The notes below the pieces were generated by a model. It did not search any database. It saw only the letters and a list, made by a program, of their open reading frames with translations, and was not told the DNA's origin. Shown here piece by piece: positions 30,122 through 38,021 of a DNA stretch of 41,564 nt; position 1 is the stretch's first letter, and the number at the start of each line of letters is the position of its first letter. The translations under genes were made by a program, and so were the position numbers. This stretch comes from Nonomuraea terrae (GTDB lineage Bacteria > Actinomycetota > Actinomycetes > Streptosporangiales > Streptosporangiaceae), in NCBI RefSeq assembly GCF_004348995.1, contig NZ_SMKQ01000062.1, positions 1 through 41,564 of the forward strand, given 5' to 3'.

Positions 30122-32281
30122 ATGCCTGTAACTCCTCTCGACGATCACCAGTGGGCGATCACCACGCCCGCCTCCACATACGTCATCGCCGTGGAGATCG
30201 ACCCGCTCACCGGGGAGGCCACACCACGACAGAAATACTGGGGACCGAGGTTGCCGGCCGAGGCCGCGCGCCAGGTCGCGGCCTCCGGCGCGCGCCGGCA
30301 CGTCAGCAGCTTCTCCACGCCCGCCGAGGTCGAGGAGCTGCTGCCGGTCGACGGCGGCACCCGGTGGAGCGCGCCGTCCCTGCAGGTCGCGTTCGGTCAT
30401 GTGCGCTCGCTGGAGCCGTCGTTCGCCGGGGCGAGCGTCCATGACGAGGGCGACGGGGCGCAGCGGCTCGACCTCCTGCTGGTGGACGCGCACCACCCGT
30501 TCGAGATCGTGCTGTCCGTCCGGGTCCGCGACGACACCGACGTGATCGAACGCTGGACCACCGTCCGGCACCGTTCGGACGCCGAGGTGACCGTCACCCG
30601 GCTGGACTCGGGCAACTGGTTCGTCCCCGACGCGGCGTCGTACCGCTACAGCGGCGTCTTCGGCGCGTGGGCGGAGGAGCTGCAGCTCCAGCGGGGGCCG
30701 CTGCCGGTCGGCGAGCTGGTCTTCACCAGCCGCCAGGGCGTCACCAGCCACACCGCGAACCCGTGGGTGATGATCGACGACGGCGCGGCCACCGAGGAGC
30801 ACGGCGAGGTCTGGGGCGTCGCCCTGGCCTGGAGCGGGAGCTGGCGCCTGACCACTACTCACCGCCCCGAAGGCGGGGTCTGCGTCTCGGGCGGCTTCGG
30901 CCACGACGGGCTGCGCTGGACGCTCGCCCCGGGGGAGGAGCTGGTCTCACCGGCGGCGCTCGGCCTGTATTCCGCCGGCGGGTTCGGCGCGGCCAGCAGG
31001 TCCTGGCACGAGTACGCCCGCCGGCACGTGCTGCCCACCGCCCGCGAGGAGCGGCCGGTGCTGTACAACTCGTGGGAGGCGACCACGTTCGCCGTCACCG
31101 AGGCACACCAGCTCGAACTCGCCAAGATCGCCGCCGGTCTCGGCGTCGAGCTGTTCGTCATCGACGACGGCTGGTTCGGCGGCCGCGATGACGACACCAC
31201 CTCGCTGGGCGACTGGTGGCCGCACCGCGAGCGCTTCCCCGACGGGCTGCGCCGCCTGCTCGACGGCATCCGCGACACGGGGATGCGTGTCGGCCTGTGG
31301 GTCGAGCCCGAGTGCGTCAGCCGCGACAGCGACCTGTACCGCGCGCACCCCGACTGGGCCCTGCACATGACGCACCGGCGCAGAGACGAGAAACGCGGCC
31401 AGCTCGTCCTCAACTTCGCCCGCGACGACGTCCGCGACTGGGCATTCGGCTGGCTGGACCGGCTGGTCACCGAGCTGGACCTCGACTACTTCAAATGGGA
31501 CATGAACCGCCCGTTCACCCAGGCGGGCTGGCCCGAACGGGAGGCGGAGCAGGACCGGGTCTGGATCGAGCACACGCGCAACGTCTACCGCGTGATGGAC
31601 CTGCTGCGGGAGCGCCACCCGCGGCTGCGGATCGAGTCGTGCTCGGGCGGCGGCGGCCGGATCGACTTCGGCATCATGCGCCGCACCGACGAGGTCTGGC
31701 CGTCGGACAACACCGACGCCCGCGACCGGCAGACCGTCCAGCACGGTTTCTCGCAGCTCTACCCGGCCGGCACCATGTCGGCGTGGGTCACCGACTCGCC
31801 CAACCCCACGACCCGGCGGGCCATGCCGCTCCGCTACCGCTTCCACGTGGCCATGGCCGGGGTGCTGGGGATCGGCGGCAACCTGCCCGAGTGGACGTCC
31901 GGCGAGCTGGCCGAGGCCGCCGAGCTGATCGCCCAGTACAAGGAGATCCGCCCGGTCGTGCAGCACGGCCGTCAGTACCGCCTGGCGGGCACGCCCGGCC
32001 AGGAGCGCTCGGCGGTGCAGTACGTCCTGGACGACCGCGTCGTGGTGCTGGTCTACAACCCGCTCGGCAACGCCAAGCGCGGGCCGCGCCACCTGCGGCT
32101 GACGGGCCTCGACCCCGACGCGCTGTACGAGATGACCGGCGACGGCTCCCGGTGGCACGGCTCCGTCCTCATGTCGGCCGGCATCCGGCCCGCCGCTTGG
32201 GAGCCGATCGGCGCGGACCATCGCAGCGAGCTGGTGGTGTTCAGGAAGGTGCGGACGTCAGTCGCCGAACCAGTTCCATGA
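30122..32281 (+). CDS. alpha-galactosidase, glycoside hydrolase family 36
   Basis: A 719-residue cytoplasmic enzyme, no signal peptide, that removes terminal alpha-galactose from melibiose, raffinose and similar sugars. The N-terminal beta-supersandwich (about 1-310) is followed by the TIM barrel. NSWEATTFAVTE and LFVIDDGWFGGRDDD are family signatures. The catalytic nucleophile is D460 in YFKWDMNRPF, the acid/base D529 in WPSDNTDARDR, and ESCSGGGGRIDFG and AWVTDSPN are other conserved GH36 blocks. Length equals typical bacterial group I members. ATG at 30122, ribosome-binding site GGGGGA. It is divergent from the ROK-transporter operon. The last 24 bases overlap the end of the repeat-protein gene. 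Confidence 0.92.
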   Translation: MPVTPLDDHQWAITTPASTYVIAVEIDPLTGEATPRQKYWGPRLPAEAARQVAASGARRHVSSFSTPAEVEELLPVDGGTRWSAPSLQVAFGHVRSLEPSFAGASVHDEGDGAQRLDLLLVDAHHPFEIVLSVRVRDDTDVIERWTTVRHRSDAEVTVTRLDSGNWFVPDAASYRYSGVFGAWAEELQLQRGPLPVGELVFTSRQGVTSHTANPWVMIDDGAATEEHGEVWGVALAWSGSWRLTTTHRPEGGVCVSGGFGHDGLRWTLAPGEELVSPAALGLYSAGGFGAASRSWHEYARRHVLPTAREERPVLYNSWEATTFAVTEAHQLELAKIAAGLGVELFVIDDGWFGGRDDDTTSLGDWWPHRERFPDGLRRLLDGIRDTGMRVGLWVEPECVSRDSDLYRAHPDWALHMTHRRRDEKRGQLVLNFARDDVRDWAFGWLDRLVTELDLDYFKWDMNRPFTQAGWPEREAEQDRVWIEHTRNVYRVMDLLRERHPRLRIESCSGGGGRIDFGIMRRTDEVWPSDNTDARDRQTVQHGFSQLYPAGTMSAWVTDSPNPTTRRAMPLRYRFHVAMAGVLGIGGNLPEWTSGELAEAAELIAQYKEIRPVVQHGRQYRLAGTPGQERSAVQYVLDDRVVVLVYNPLGNAKRGPRHLRLTGLDPDALYEMTGDGSRWHGSVLMSAGIRPAAWEPIGADHRSELVVFRKVRTSVAEPVP

Positions 32282-33853
32282 ATCGGTGGTGACCTCGCCG
32301 AGGTCCGCGAAGAGCGCGGCGACCCGGTCCCGGTTGGCCCTCAGAGGCAGGCCGGCGCCCAGCTCGCCGCGCTCCACCAGGGCGTTCAGGCAATGGATCA
32401 GCCGCTCGTCGGTGTCCTGCCCGTCCGGCCGCACTCCGAGCCGTCGTTCCAGGACGTCGGCGAGCGGCTCCGCGGGCACGTGCGAGAGCGCCACGCCGTA
32501 GGCGTACTCCCGCCCTCCGTCTCCCGCGCGCGCCGCGTAGTCGTAGTGCTCGTGGAAGCGGACGGCGGTGAGCCGGACCGCGGGCGCGCTCGCGACACGG
32601 GTGTCCAGCGACACGGTCAACGTGAAGAGGCAGCCGGCCCCGTCCCGGTAGGCCTTGAGCAGGGTGTGCGTACGTTCGCCCCGCAACTCGTACGGCACCC
32701 CGGCCGCGGCGCACCACGCCGCGACCTGGCCGGCGTTGTCCTGGGGCGAGCGCCCTTCCCCTGGCGCGGCGCCCAGGTCGCCGCGTTCGGCCAGGGCGGT
32801 GAAGCAGTCGAACAGGTCGTCCTCCGTGCCGGGCCGCGCCGGCAGGCCCAGGCTCCGCCGAAGGAACGCGACCAGCGGGTCCAGCCACGTCAGCGCGACG
32901 AGGACGCTGCCGCGCTCCGGCCTGCCGTCGTCCCGCCGATCGGGGGGAGAGTACATTTGGCCGAACTCGATGCGGGGCCGGCCCTCCACGGTCCGGACGT
33001 CGAGGCTCAGGAACAGCGAGCCCCCGCCCGGCAGCTCGTGCGTGCGCAAGAGGTCGTGGTGGCGGCGCGGCCCGTCCAGGCGGCAGGTCAGTCCGGCCTC
33101 CTCGAACCAGGCGCGTACGCGGTCGCGGTTGAGCCGGAACGGCAGGTGGACGCCTAATTCGCCGCGCTCGATCGCTGTCGTGAAGGCGTCGACCAGGCGG
33201 TGTTCCAGGTCTCCGGCGCGGGAGAGGCCCAGACGGGTTTCGAGAACCGCCACGAGCGGGTCCAGCACCGCGCAGTCCGCCGTGACCGTGTGCGGAGAGA
33301 CCGGGCTTCCGGGGAGCCGGTACGACTCGAGGAATTCCACCCGGCCTTCCCGCCCGTCCCTGTCGCCGATCTCCAGGACGAGGTGGCGGCGGTAGCCGCC
33401 GGGCTCGGGAGGTGTCCGCAGGAGAACGTGGCGGCGGATCCGCCGCAGCGTCGCGCCGTTCCAGTCCCGCATCAGCTCATGTGACACCCCCGCGTCGATG
33501 CAGTACGCGGCCACCAGGGTGACAGGGTCGCGGCTGTAGAAGCCCGTGACCTCGTCGAGCTCTCGCGGGTTGCGCCGGCCGGCCAGCACGGCCCAGCAGG
33601 CGATCAGCCGGTCCGCCAGGCCGCCGGTGCGGCGCACCGGCCCGAGCCGCTGCTCGAAGTACTCCGCCGCGGCGCCGAGCGCGGCGACCGGGACGACGAC
33701 CTTACGGTGATCATGGGAGCGCGCGGGATCGGGCGACCGGTGACGCTCGACGAGCTCGACCACCGGCTGCGGCACGTCGTCGCGCCGGCGGGCCAGGAAC
33801 AGGACGGTGCCTGTGTCGTCCGGATACTCGGCCAATGTCCGTTCTGGCGCCAT
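32258..33853 (-). CDS. unrecognised protein with about four internal repeats
   Basis: A 531-residue, probably soluble protein without signal or membrane segments. It consists of modules of about 125-130 residues: roughly 56-190, 197-318, 324-455 and a half module 461-531. Modules two to four share D/EPL-x5-LxxxLGL (LDPLVAVLETRLGL, LDPLVAFLRRSLGL, EPLADVLERRLGV), then a helix ending ERGELG or ERGDLG, then NRDRV in two of them. The first module is more diverged (YFEQRLGPV, DRLIACWAVL). The second half of each module looks like a beta-rich strand set (SLFLSLDVRTVEGRPRIEF, CLFTLTVSLDT). No known family was recognised. It lies 22 bases downstream of the DHFR-like gene, same strand. A GATACGTT near the ATG may also give a leaderless start. 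Confidence 0.65.
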   Translation of the reverse strand: MAPERTLAEYPDDTGTVLFLARRRDDVPQPVVELVERHRSPDPARSHDHRKVVVPVAALGAAAEYFEQRLGPVRRTGGLADRLIACWAVLAGRRNPRELDEVTGFYSRDPVTLVAAYCIDAGVSHELMRDWNGATLRRIRRHVLLRTPPEPGGYRRHLVLEIGDRDGREGRVEFLESYRLPGSPVSPHTVTADCAVLDPLVAVLETRLGLSRAGDLEHRLVDAFTTAIERGELGVHLPFRLNRDRVRAWFEEAGLTCRLDGPRRHHDLLRTHELPGGGSLFLSLDVRTVEGRPRIEFGQMYSPPDRRDDGRPERGSVLVALTWLDPLVAFLRRSLGLPARPGTEDDLFDCFTALAERGDLGAAPGEGRSPQDNAGQVAAWCAAAGVPYELRGERTHTLLKAYRDGAGCLFTLTVSLDTRVASAPAVRLTAVRFHEHYDYAARAGDGGREYAYGVALSHVPAEPLADVLERRLGVRPDGQDTDERLIHCLNALVERGELGAGLPLRANRDRVAALFADLGEVTTDSWNWFGD

Positions 33854-33875
33854 GACGGCAACGTATCGTGCCGGG

Positions 33876-34415
33876 TCACTTCGGTTCGTAGACCAGGACG
33901 ACGATGCCCGAGGCGAACCGCGTCGAGCGTGCGAGCTTCAGGTGGGTCAGGTCGAAACCGTCGAACAGGCGCTGCCCGCTCCCCGCGAAGACAGGGAACA
34001 TCCAGAAGTGGTACTCGTCCACGAGCCTGTGCTCCAGGAGCGTGCGGTCGAGCTCGCCGGTGCCGTACTTGAGGAGGTCGCCGCCCGGCTGCTCCTTGAG
34101 CCGGGAGACCTCCGTGGCGACGTCGCCCTGGATGATCGTGGCGTTCCAGGTGGCCTCGGCCAGGGTGGTCGAGGCGACGTACTTCGGCAGGGCGTTCATC
34201 GCCGCGGCGTCCTTGTCGCCGGCCGCCTCCATCGCGGGCCACGCCTGGGCGAACGCCTCGTACGTCACCCGGCCCAGCAGGAGGGCGTCGGAGCGGGCGA
34301 ACAGCGCGTTCCCGTAGGCGGAGTGCTCCTCGTCCCAGTACGGCGACCCCCATCTGTGCGGCTGGTCGATGACGCCGTCCAGCGTGACGAAGGTCGACTC
34401 GATGAGCTTGCGCAT
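33876..34415 (-). CDS. dihydrofolate reductase/RibD C-terminal-like protein
   Basis: A 179-residue member of the RibD_C superfamily (YyaP/YwjB-like DHFR relatives). LIESTFVTLDGVIDQPHRWG is the characteristic N-terminus. LLLGRVTYEAFAQAWP matches the NADPH-binding LGRxTYE block. GELDRTLLEHRLVDEYHFWMFPV and GSGQRLFDG form the conserved C-terminal part. It probably binds NADPH, but the physiological substrate of this group is unknown. ATG at 34415 with GGGAGGA upstream. Confidence 0.88.
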   Translation of the reverse strand: MRKLIESTFVTLDGVIDQPHRWGSPYWDEEHSAYGNALFARSDALLLGRVTYEAFAQAWPAMEAAGDKDAAAMNALPKYVASTTLAEATWNATIIQGDVATEVSRLKEQPGGDLLKYGTGELDRTLLEHRLVDEYHFWMFPVFAGSGQRLFDGFDLTHLKLARSTRFASGIVVLVYEPK

Positions 34416-34719
34416 GGCGGTCCTCCCGGGGTGCGGATACGCGGCTCACACTAACGTTCGAGAAAGCGTTTCGTGGGGGATTTCTCCACCGAATCCCGGC
34501 TCAATGCTTCCGACTGGTACGTAAGCCCAGAAAGGGCTGCCAAAACCCGCCCGGGGTCGCCAAGCCGTTCTCTCGTGATGACCAAAGTCCGCTCAGAAAT
34601 GTCCCGACACGCCGGTCGAAAACGGTCATTGGCCGCTCTTGTGGGCACTTTTCTGCGTAACTCGACATAAGACGCGCGCGTCGGGGTCGGGTCGGCATGG
34701 ATCTAACCGGGGGAGGAAC
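34416..34719. other. divergent intergenic region, no gene seen
   Basis: Contains the imperfectly spaced palindrome GAAA-GCG-TTTC at 34462-34472 and inverted arms GGGATT (34477-34482) and AATCCC (34492-34497). Either could regulate the DHFR-like or the GDPD gene. A short run TTTTCTGCGTAACTC lies before the GDPD gene, but no firm promoter pair was found. Confidence 0.35.
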
Positions 34720-35547
34720 ATGTACCGCCTGCTCGGCGCCGTCATCACCGCCACCATGGCCTCCTTGGCCGGTCCTGCGTGGGCCGCTCCAGAGGACGTC
34801 GAGGTCATCGCACACCGGGGCGGCTCCGCCTACGCCCCCGAGAACACGCTCGCCGCCTGCGCGCTGGCCAGGGCCCAGCAGGCCGACATGTGCGAGTTCG
34901 ACGTACAGCAGACCAAGGACCGGCGGCTCGTCCTCATGCACGACGAGACGCTGGCGCGCACCACCAACGTCGAGCAGGTCTTCCCGGGGCGTTCCCCGTG
35001 GCGGATCTCCGACTTCACGCTGGCCGAGATCCGGCGCCTCGACGCCGGTTCGTGGTTCTCCGCGCGCCACCGGGGCGAGCGCGTGCCCACCCTCAGGGAG
35101 GCGATCGACCTGCTCAGCGGCGGCGGCACCGGGCTGCTGCTGGAGATCAAGCACCCGCCGGGCAGCCCCGACATCGACCGCCAGGTCGCCGCCGAGCTGC
35201 AGGAGACCCGCGACCAGTGGCGCGGCAAGCCGCTCGCGGTGCACTCGTTCGACTGGCGGGCGATGCGGGTGCTGCACGGCATGGTGCCCGACGTCCCGAT
35301 CCTGGTGCTCGGCAAGTCGGCCGTGGAGCAGCTGCCCAACCTGGCCGGCTACGTCAAGGGCGTCACGCTGCCGCAGCGCGGCGTCAGCGCCGGGTACGTC
35401 CGCGAGCTGCACGGCAAGGGCATGCGCGTCTACGTCATCGCGGGAGGCCGCAAGCCGGTCATCCGCCGCCTGATGTCGTACGGCGTCGACGGCATCATGA
35501 CCAAGAGGCCCGACCGGGTCGCGTCGGTGAAGTGGGGAGGCCACTGA
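34720..35547 (+). CDS. secreted glycerophosphodiester phosphodiesterase
   Basis: A 275-residue exported enzyme splitting glycerophosphodiesters into glycerol-3-phosphate and an alcohol. The signal is LLGAVITATMASLAGPAWAA, with cleavage near AWAAP. VEVIAHRGGSAYAPENTLAA supplies the first catalytic His-Arg and the metal ligands. CEFDVQQTKDRRLVLMHDETLARTT provides E, D and the second His. LLEIKHPP is the next conserved Glu-containing strand, and GVDGIMTKRPD the ending. The ATG at 34720 follows GGGAGGA. Together with PhoD and the next phosphatase-fold gene it could scavenge phosphate. Confidence 0.9.
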   Translation: MYRLLGAVITATMASLAGPAWAAPEDVEVIAHRGGSAYAPENTLAACALARAQQADMCEFDVQQTKDRRLVLMHDETLARTTNVEQVFPGRSPWRISDFTLAEIRRLDAGSWFSARHRGERVPTLREAIDLLSGGGTGLLLEIKHPPGSPDIDRQVAAELQETRDQWRGKPLAVHSFDWRAMRVLHGMVPDVPILVLGKSAVEQLPNLAGYVKGVTLPQRGVSAGYVRELHGKGMRVYVIAGGRKPVIRRLMSYGVDGIMTKRPDRVASVKWGGH

Positions 35548-35689
35548 GCGACTCCCGTCCCGACAGAAGCCAGGCGATCTCATGGGGACGGGCCGGCCGG
35601 GCAGTTAGAGTGCGGTGCACGGCCGACGGTTTCACCCGATGCCCCGGCTACCGCCGCATGGCGGAGTCCGGCGACCTCCGCGAGGGCGG

Positions 35690-36460
35690 ATGCGTGATCT
35701 GAGCGGCGCCCGGTTCCCGCGCCCGCGGCCGCCGGGCGTCCTGCGGGTGGCGTCCTTCAACGTCCACCACGGTGTGGGCGCGGACGGCCGGCTCGACCTG
35801 GAGCGGATCGCCCGGGTCGTCGAGAGCGCGGACGTCGCCTGTCTGCAGGAGGTGGACCGGCACTGGTCCGAGCGCAGCGCCTTCGCCGACCAGGCGTCCT
35901 GGCTGGCGGGGCGGCTGCGGGCCCGCCTGGTGTACGGCGTCAACCTCGACCGCGACCCGCCCGCCCCCGGCCGGCCGCGCCGCAGGTACGGCACCGCGAT
36001 CCTGACGCGCCATCCCGTCCTCGAAGGGGACAACACCTGGCTGCCCCGCCGGCCAGGACGCGAGCAGCGTGGCCTGCTGCGCGCGCTGGTGGCGGTGCGC
36101 GGGGTGCGCGTCCAGGTCTTCAACACGCACCTGCAGAACAACGACGCGGACGAACGCCTCGACCAGGCCCGCGCGATCGGGCCGCTGGCCGCCTCCCGCG
36201 CCGGACCGGTGGTGCTCACCGGCGACCTCAACGCCCGGCCCGGCACGCCCGAGATCCGCGTGCTCGCGGAGGTGCTGGCCGACGCCTGGCCGACGGCGGG
36301 GGAGGGCGACGGCCGTACGTACCCGGCGGGCGGGCCGGACGCGCGCATCGACTACGTGTTCACCTCGCCGGGCGTCGAGGTCGCCGCGGCCTGGGTCGTC
36401 CGCTGCGACGCCTCCGACCACCTGCCCGTCTTCGCCGACCTGCGGGTGTGCCGCACATGA
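35690..36460 (+). CDS. endonuclease/exonuclease/phosphatase family protein
   Basis: A 256-residue EEP-fold metalloenzyme (DNase I/sphingomyelinase/inositol phosphatase superfamily). VASFNVHHGVGADGRLDL holds the first Asn, ACLQEVDRH the metal Glu, NTHLQNNDADER the next His, LTGDLNARPGTP the D-x-N, IDYVFTSPGV and CDASDHLPVFADL the final D-H. All catalytic residues are present. No signal peptide is evident, since the N-terminus is basic and Pro-rich. The ATG at 35690 is preceded by GAGGG at short spacing. The frame is open to 35615. It lies 142 bases after the GDPD gene and is closed by a strong hairpin. Substrate could be a phosphodiester lipid or nucleic acid. Confidence 0.85.
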   Translation: MRDLSGARFPRPRPPGVLRVASFNVHHGVGADGRLDLERIARVVESADVACLQEVDRHWSERSAFADQASWLAGRLRARLVYGVNLDRDPPAPGRPRRRYGTAILTRHPVLEGDNTWLPRRPGREQRGLLRALVAVRGVRVQVFNTHLQNNDADERLDQARAIGPLAASRAGPVVLTGDLNARPGTPEIRVLAEVLADAWPTAGEGDGRTYPAGGPDARIDYVFTSPGVEVAAAWVVRCDASDHLPVFADLRVCRT

Positions 36461-36462
36461 AG

Positions 36463-36491
36463 GAGCCGCCCCACAGGCCGTGGGGCGGCTC
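36463..36491. terminator. bidirectional terminator hairpin
   Basis: GAGCCGCCCCAC and GTGGGGCGGCTC form a perfect 12-bp stem with a five-base loop exactly between two convergent stops (36460 and 36510). The position strongly supports shared termination. Confidence 0.8.
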
Positions 36492-36509
36492 TCCGGCGCG
36501 GTTTCGACG

Positions 36510-36914
36510 TCAGTCCGGTCTGGTCTCGCGGCCGTGGACGATGATCGCGTACAGCACGAGCACGTCGATCGCGATGACGGCGAGGGACCACCAGGGATTG
36601 ACGGCGATCCAGGTGAGCTGGGTCAGGGCGTTCAGCATGACCAGGACGGCGCCCACGACCCTGGCCCAGGTCTGGCCGATCATGACGGCGACGCCGGTGG
36701 CCAGGATGAGCACGCCCAGGATGAGGTGCAGCCAGCCCCAGGTGCTGACGCCGAAGAGCAGGAGCCGGGAGGGAGTCGCCACGTAGACGCGTTCGGCGGA
36801 GATCGCCGCGAGTCCCGTGATGATGTTGAAGAGCCCGGCCAGGATCATCATCAGGCCGCCGAACCAGATCCAGCCGACCCAGCCGGTGACCTGTCGGGCG
36901 TGGTGGTAGGCCAT
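36510..36914 (-). CDS. DUF7144-type four-helix membrane protein
   Basis: A 134-residue integral membrane protein with four hydrophobic helices. VTGWVGWIWFGGLMMILAGLFNIITGLAAI is the signature opening of this actinomycete family. The loop LLFGVSTWGWLHLILGVLIL and the end HGRETRPD fit too. Function is unknown. The ATG at 36914 has GGGGAGG upstream. A possible stress-type promoter (GTTTCC and GGGGAT, about 15 bases apart) lies on the minus strand near 37058-37034, with low certainty. Confidence 0.75.
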   Translation of the reverse strand: MAYHHARQVTGWVGWIWFGGLMMILAGLFNIITGLAAISAERVYVATPSRLLLFGVSTWGWLHLILGVLILATGVAVMIGQTWARVVGAVLVMLNALTQLTWIAVNPWWSLAVIAIDVLVLYAIIVHGRETRPD

Positions 36915-36977
36915 CGAAGAACCTCCCCGTGAGTTCCGGTCCCCGGCGACGTGCCGCCGCGGGGTTCGGAGACGACG

Positions 36978-37010
36978 GGCCCGGTGCCGCGGTGTCAGCG
37001 GTGCCGGGCC
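36978..37010. terminator. hairpin between the secreted-protein and DUF7144 genes
   Basis: GGCCCGG (36978-36984) and CCGGGCC (37004-37010) pair perfectly, and the inner TGCCGC/GCGGTG extend the stem to 13 bp with two G-U pairs. It lies about 105 bases after the stop of the leftward secreted-protein gene, so it may terminate it. It could also be leader structure of the DUF7144 mRNA. Confidence 0.4.
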
Positions 37011-37114
37011 TCGGTCGAGGTGTCCTCTCGTTGATCCCCCGCCTGCGCTACTGGAAACGACATAAGGGACATATGCCGATATATAGGTACGAATTTCCGG
37101 TGGTTTTGCCCGTG

Positions 37115-37615
37115 TCACTTGGACAGGTAGAGCGTCTTCCAGGTGCCCGCGTACAGGCAGGTGAGGGACGGCCGGGAGGTGGCCTCGGAGCAGACCTTGA
37201 GCTCGACCTGGTAGACGTCGCGGTAGGTGAACGCGTACCGCTTGGCGTCGCGGTAGGAGCAGTCGCGGACGCTGTGCAGCCTGTTGGGCAGGTCGGAGCC
37301 GTCGCGGTAGGTGACGCGGAAGACGGCCCAGCCGCAGGCGCTCCTGCGCGTCTGGTCGTACACCTGGCCGGTGACCCGCACGGTGTCGGCGGTGGGCAGG
37401 TCGGCGTGGTCCTCGCCCCTCGCGGTGAGTGTGCCGAGGGTCTTGGCGGCCCGGCCGGGCGCGTAGTACGGGCCCCAGACCTTGGCGGAGGCGGCCTCCG
37501 ACGCGGCCGGGCCGGTGGTCGCCGCGGTGCTCGTGGCGGCCTGGGCGGCGGGGGCGAGCGTCATGGCGGCGGCGGTGGCGAGTGCGAGGCCGGCGAGGAT
37601 GCGGCTGGTGTTCAT
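37115..37615 (-). CDS. small secreted protein of unknown function
   Basis: A 166-residue protein with a Sec signal (ILAGLALATAAAMTLAPAAQA, cleavage near AQAAT). After an Ala/Thr-rich linker the mature domain has VWGPYYAPGRAAKTLGTL, then VRVTGQVYDQTRRSACGWAVFRVTYRDGS and five cysteines (SACGW, VRDCSY, KVCSE, LTCLY and none free elsewhere), suggesting a small disulfide-bonded beta fold. The ATG at 37615 with GGAAAGGA is preferred over the upstream 37651 start. I do not recognise the family. The palindrome at 37651-37668 may be its operator. Confidence 0.65.
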   Translation of the reverse strand: MNTSRILAGLALATAAAMTLAPAAQAATSTAATTGPAASEAASAKVWGPYYAPGRAAKTLGTLTARGEDHADLPTADTVRVTGQVYDQTRRSACGWAVFRVTYRDGSDLPNRLHSVRDCSYRDAKRYAFTYRDVYQVELKVCSEATSRPSLTCLYAGTWKTLYLSK

Positions 37616-37650
37616 CGGGGGGTCCTTTCCTCGGTGGAATGCCCACATCA

Positions 37651-37668
37651 TGAAATGGACCGATTTCA
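37651..37668. promoter_or_regulatory. inverted repeat upstream of the secreted-protein gene
   Basis: TGAAAT and ATTTCA are perfect six-base arms around GGACCG, 36 bases upstream of the leftward ATG at 37615. It is a plausible operator site. Confidence 0.4.
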
Positions 37669-37823
37669 GTTGGCTTTCCCGTGAATGTCATGGGCTTTCA
37701 ATCTTCTTGCGGGCGAATGGCGCCAGATATATCGATCTCCGGATCGTTCCAGGGGGACTGACGTGCGTTCGCGCGCGTCGAGGTGCTCGGCGCGATCCGG
37801 GCTTTCAGCGCGGCGAGGCGATC

Positions 37824-37849
37824 GGGCGGGCGGCAGGAGCCGCCCGCCC
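37824..37849. terminator. orphan hairpin away from any stop codon
   Basis: GGGCGGGCGGC and GCCGCCCGCCC make a perfect 11-bp stem with an AGGA loop. It is between divergent genes, 172 bases before the DUF2804 start, so no known transcript ends here. It could end a small RNA transcribed from near the 37725 AT-rich patch. Confidence 0.45.
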
Positions 37850-37942
37850 TCCTCGCCGCTCGCTCTCGCCGGCGGGATGTCCGTTACGGCCACGACTGTG
37901 CGCCCGGGGCCGGGATCGACTGAACCCCCCTGCTCAAGGCCC

Positions 37943-37988
37943 TTCCTGGCGGACGCCTGACGCGCTTAACATGACGCCTCATCATGTT
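37943..37988 (+). promoter_or_regulatory. promoter and operator palindrome of the DUF2804 gene
   Basis: TTCCTG (37943-37948) and TAACAT (37967-37972) are 18 bases apart. A perfect inverted repeat AACATGA-N7-TCATGTT (37968-37988) overlaps the -10 box and the expected transcription start. A dimeric repressor of TetR or similar type would block this promoter. No such regulator gene is adjacent. Confidence 0.55.
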
Positions 37989-38021
37989 CTGCCGTCCCCT
38001 TGCCGGAAGGCCCACGCCGCC

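Larger units (their letters stand above)
37616..38021. other. divergent intergenic region with three palindromic structures, no gene seen
   Basis: Holds the palindromes listed separately at 37651-37668, 37824-37849 and 37968-37988, and an AT-rich AGATATATCG at 37725-37734. A 91-codon open frame at 37685-37960 is Arg/Ser-rich without a ribosome-binding site and is not accepted. Confidence 0.4.

Noticed and set aside
37685..37960. 91-residue plus-strand ORF before the DUF2804 gene
   Set aside because: Arg/Ser-rich, no ribosome-binding site, crosses the 37824 hairpin and differs from protein codon bias.
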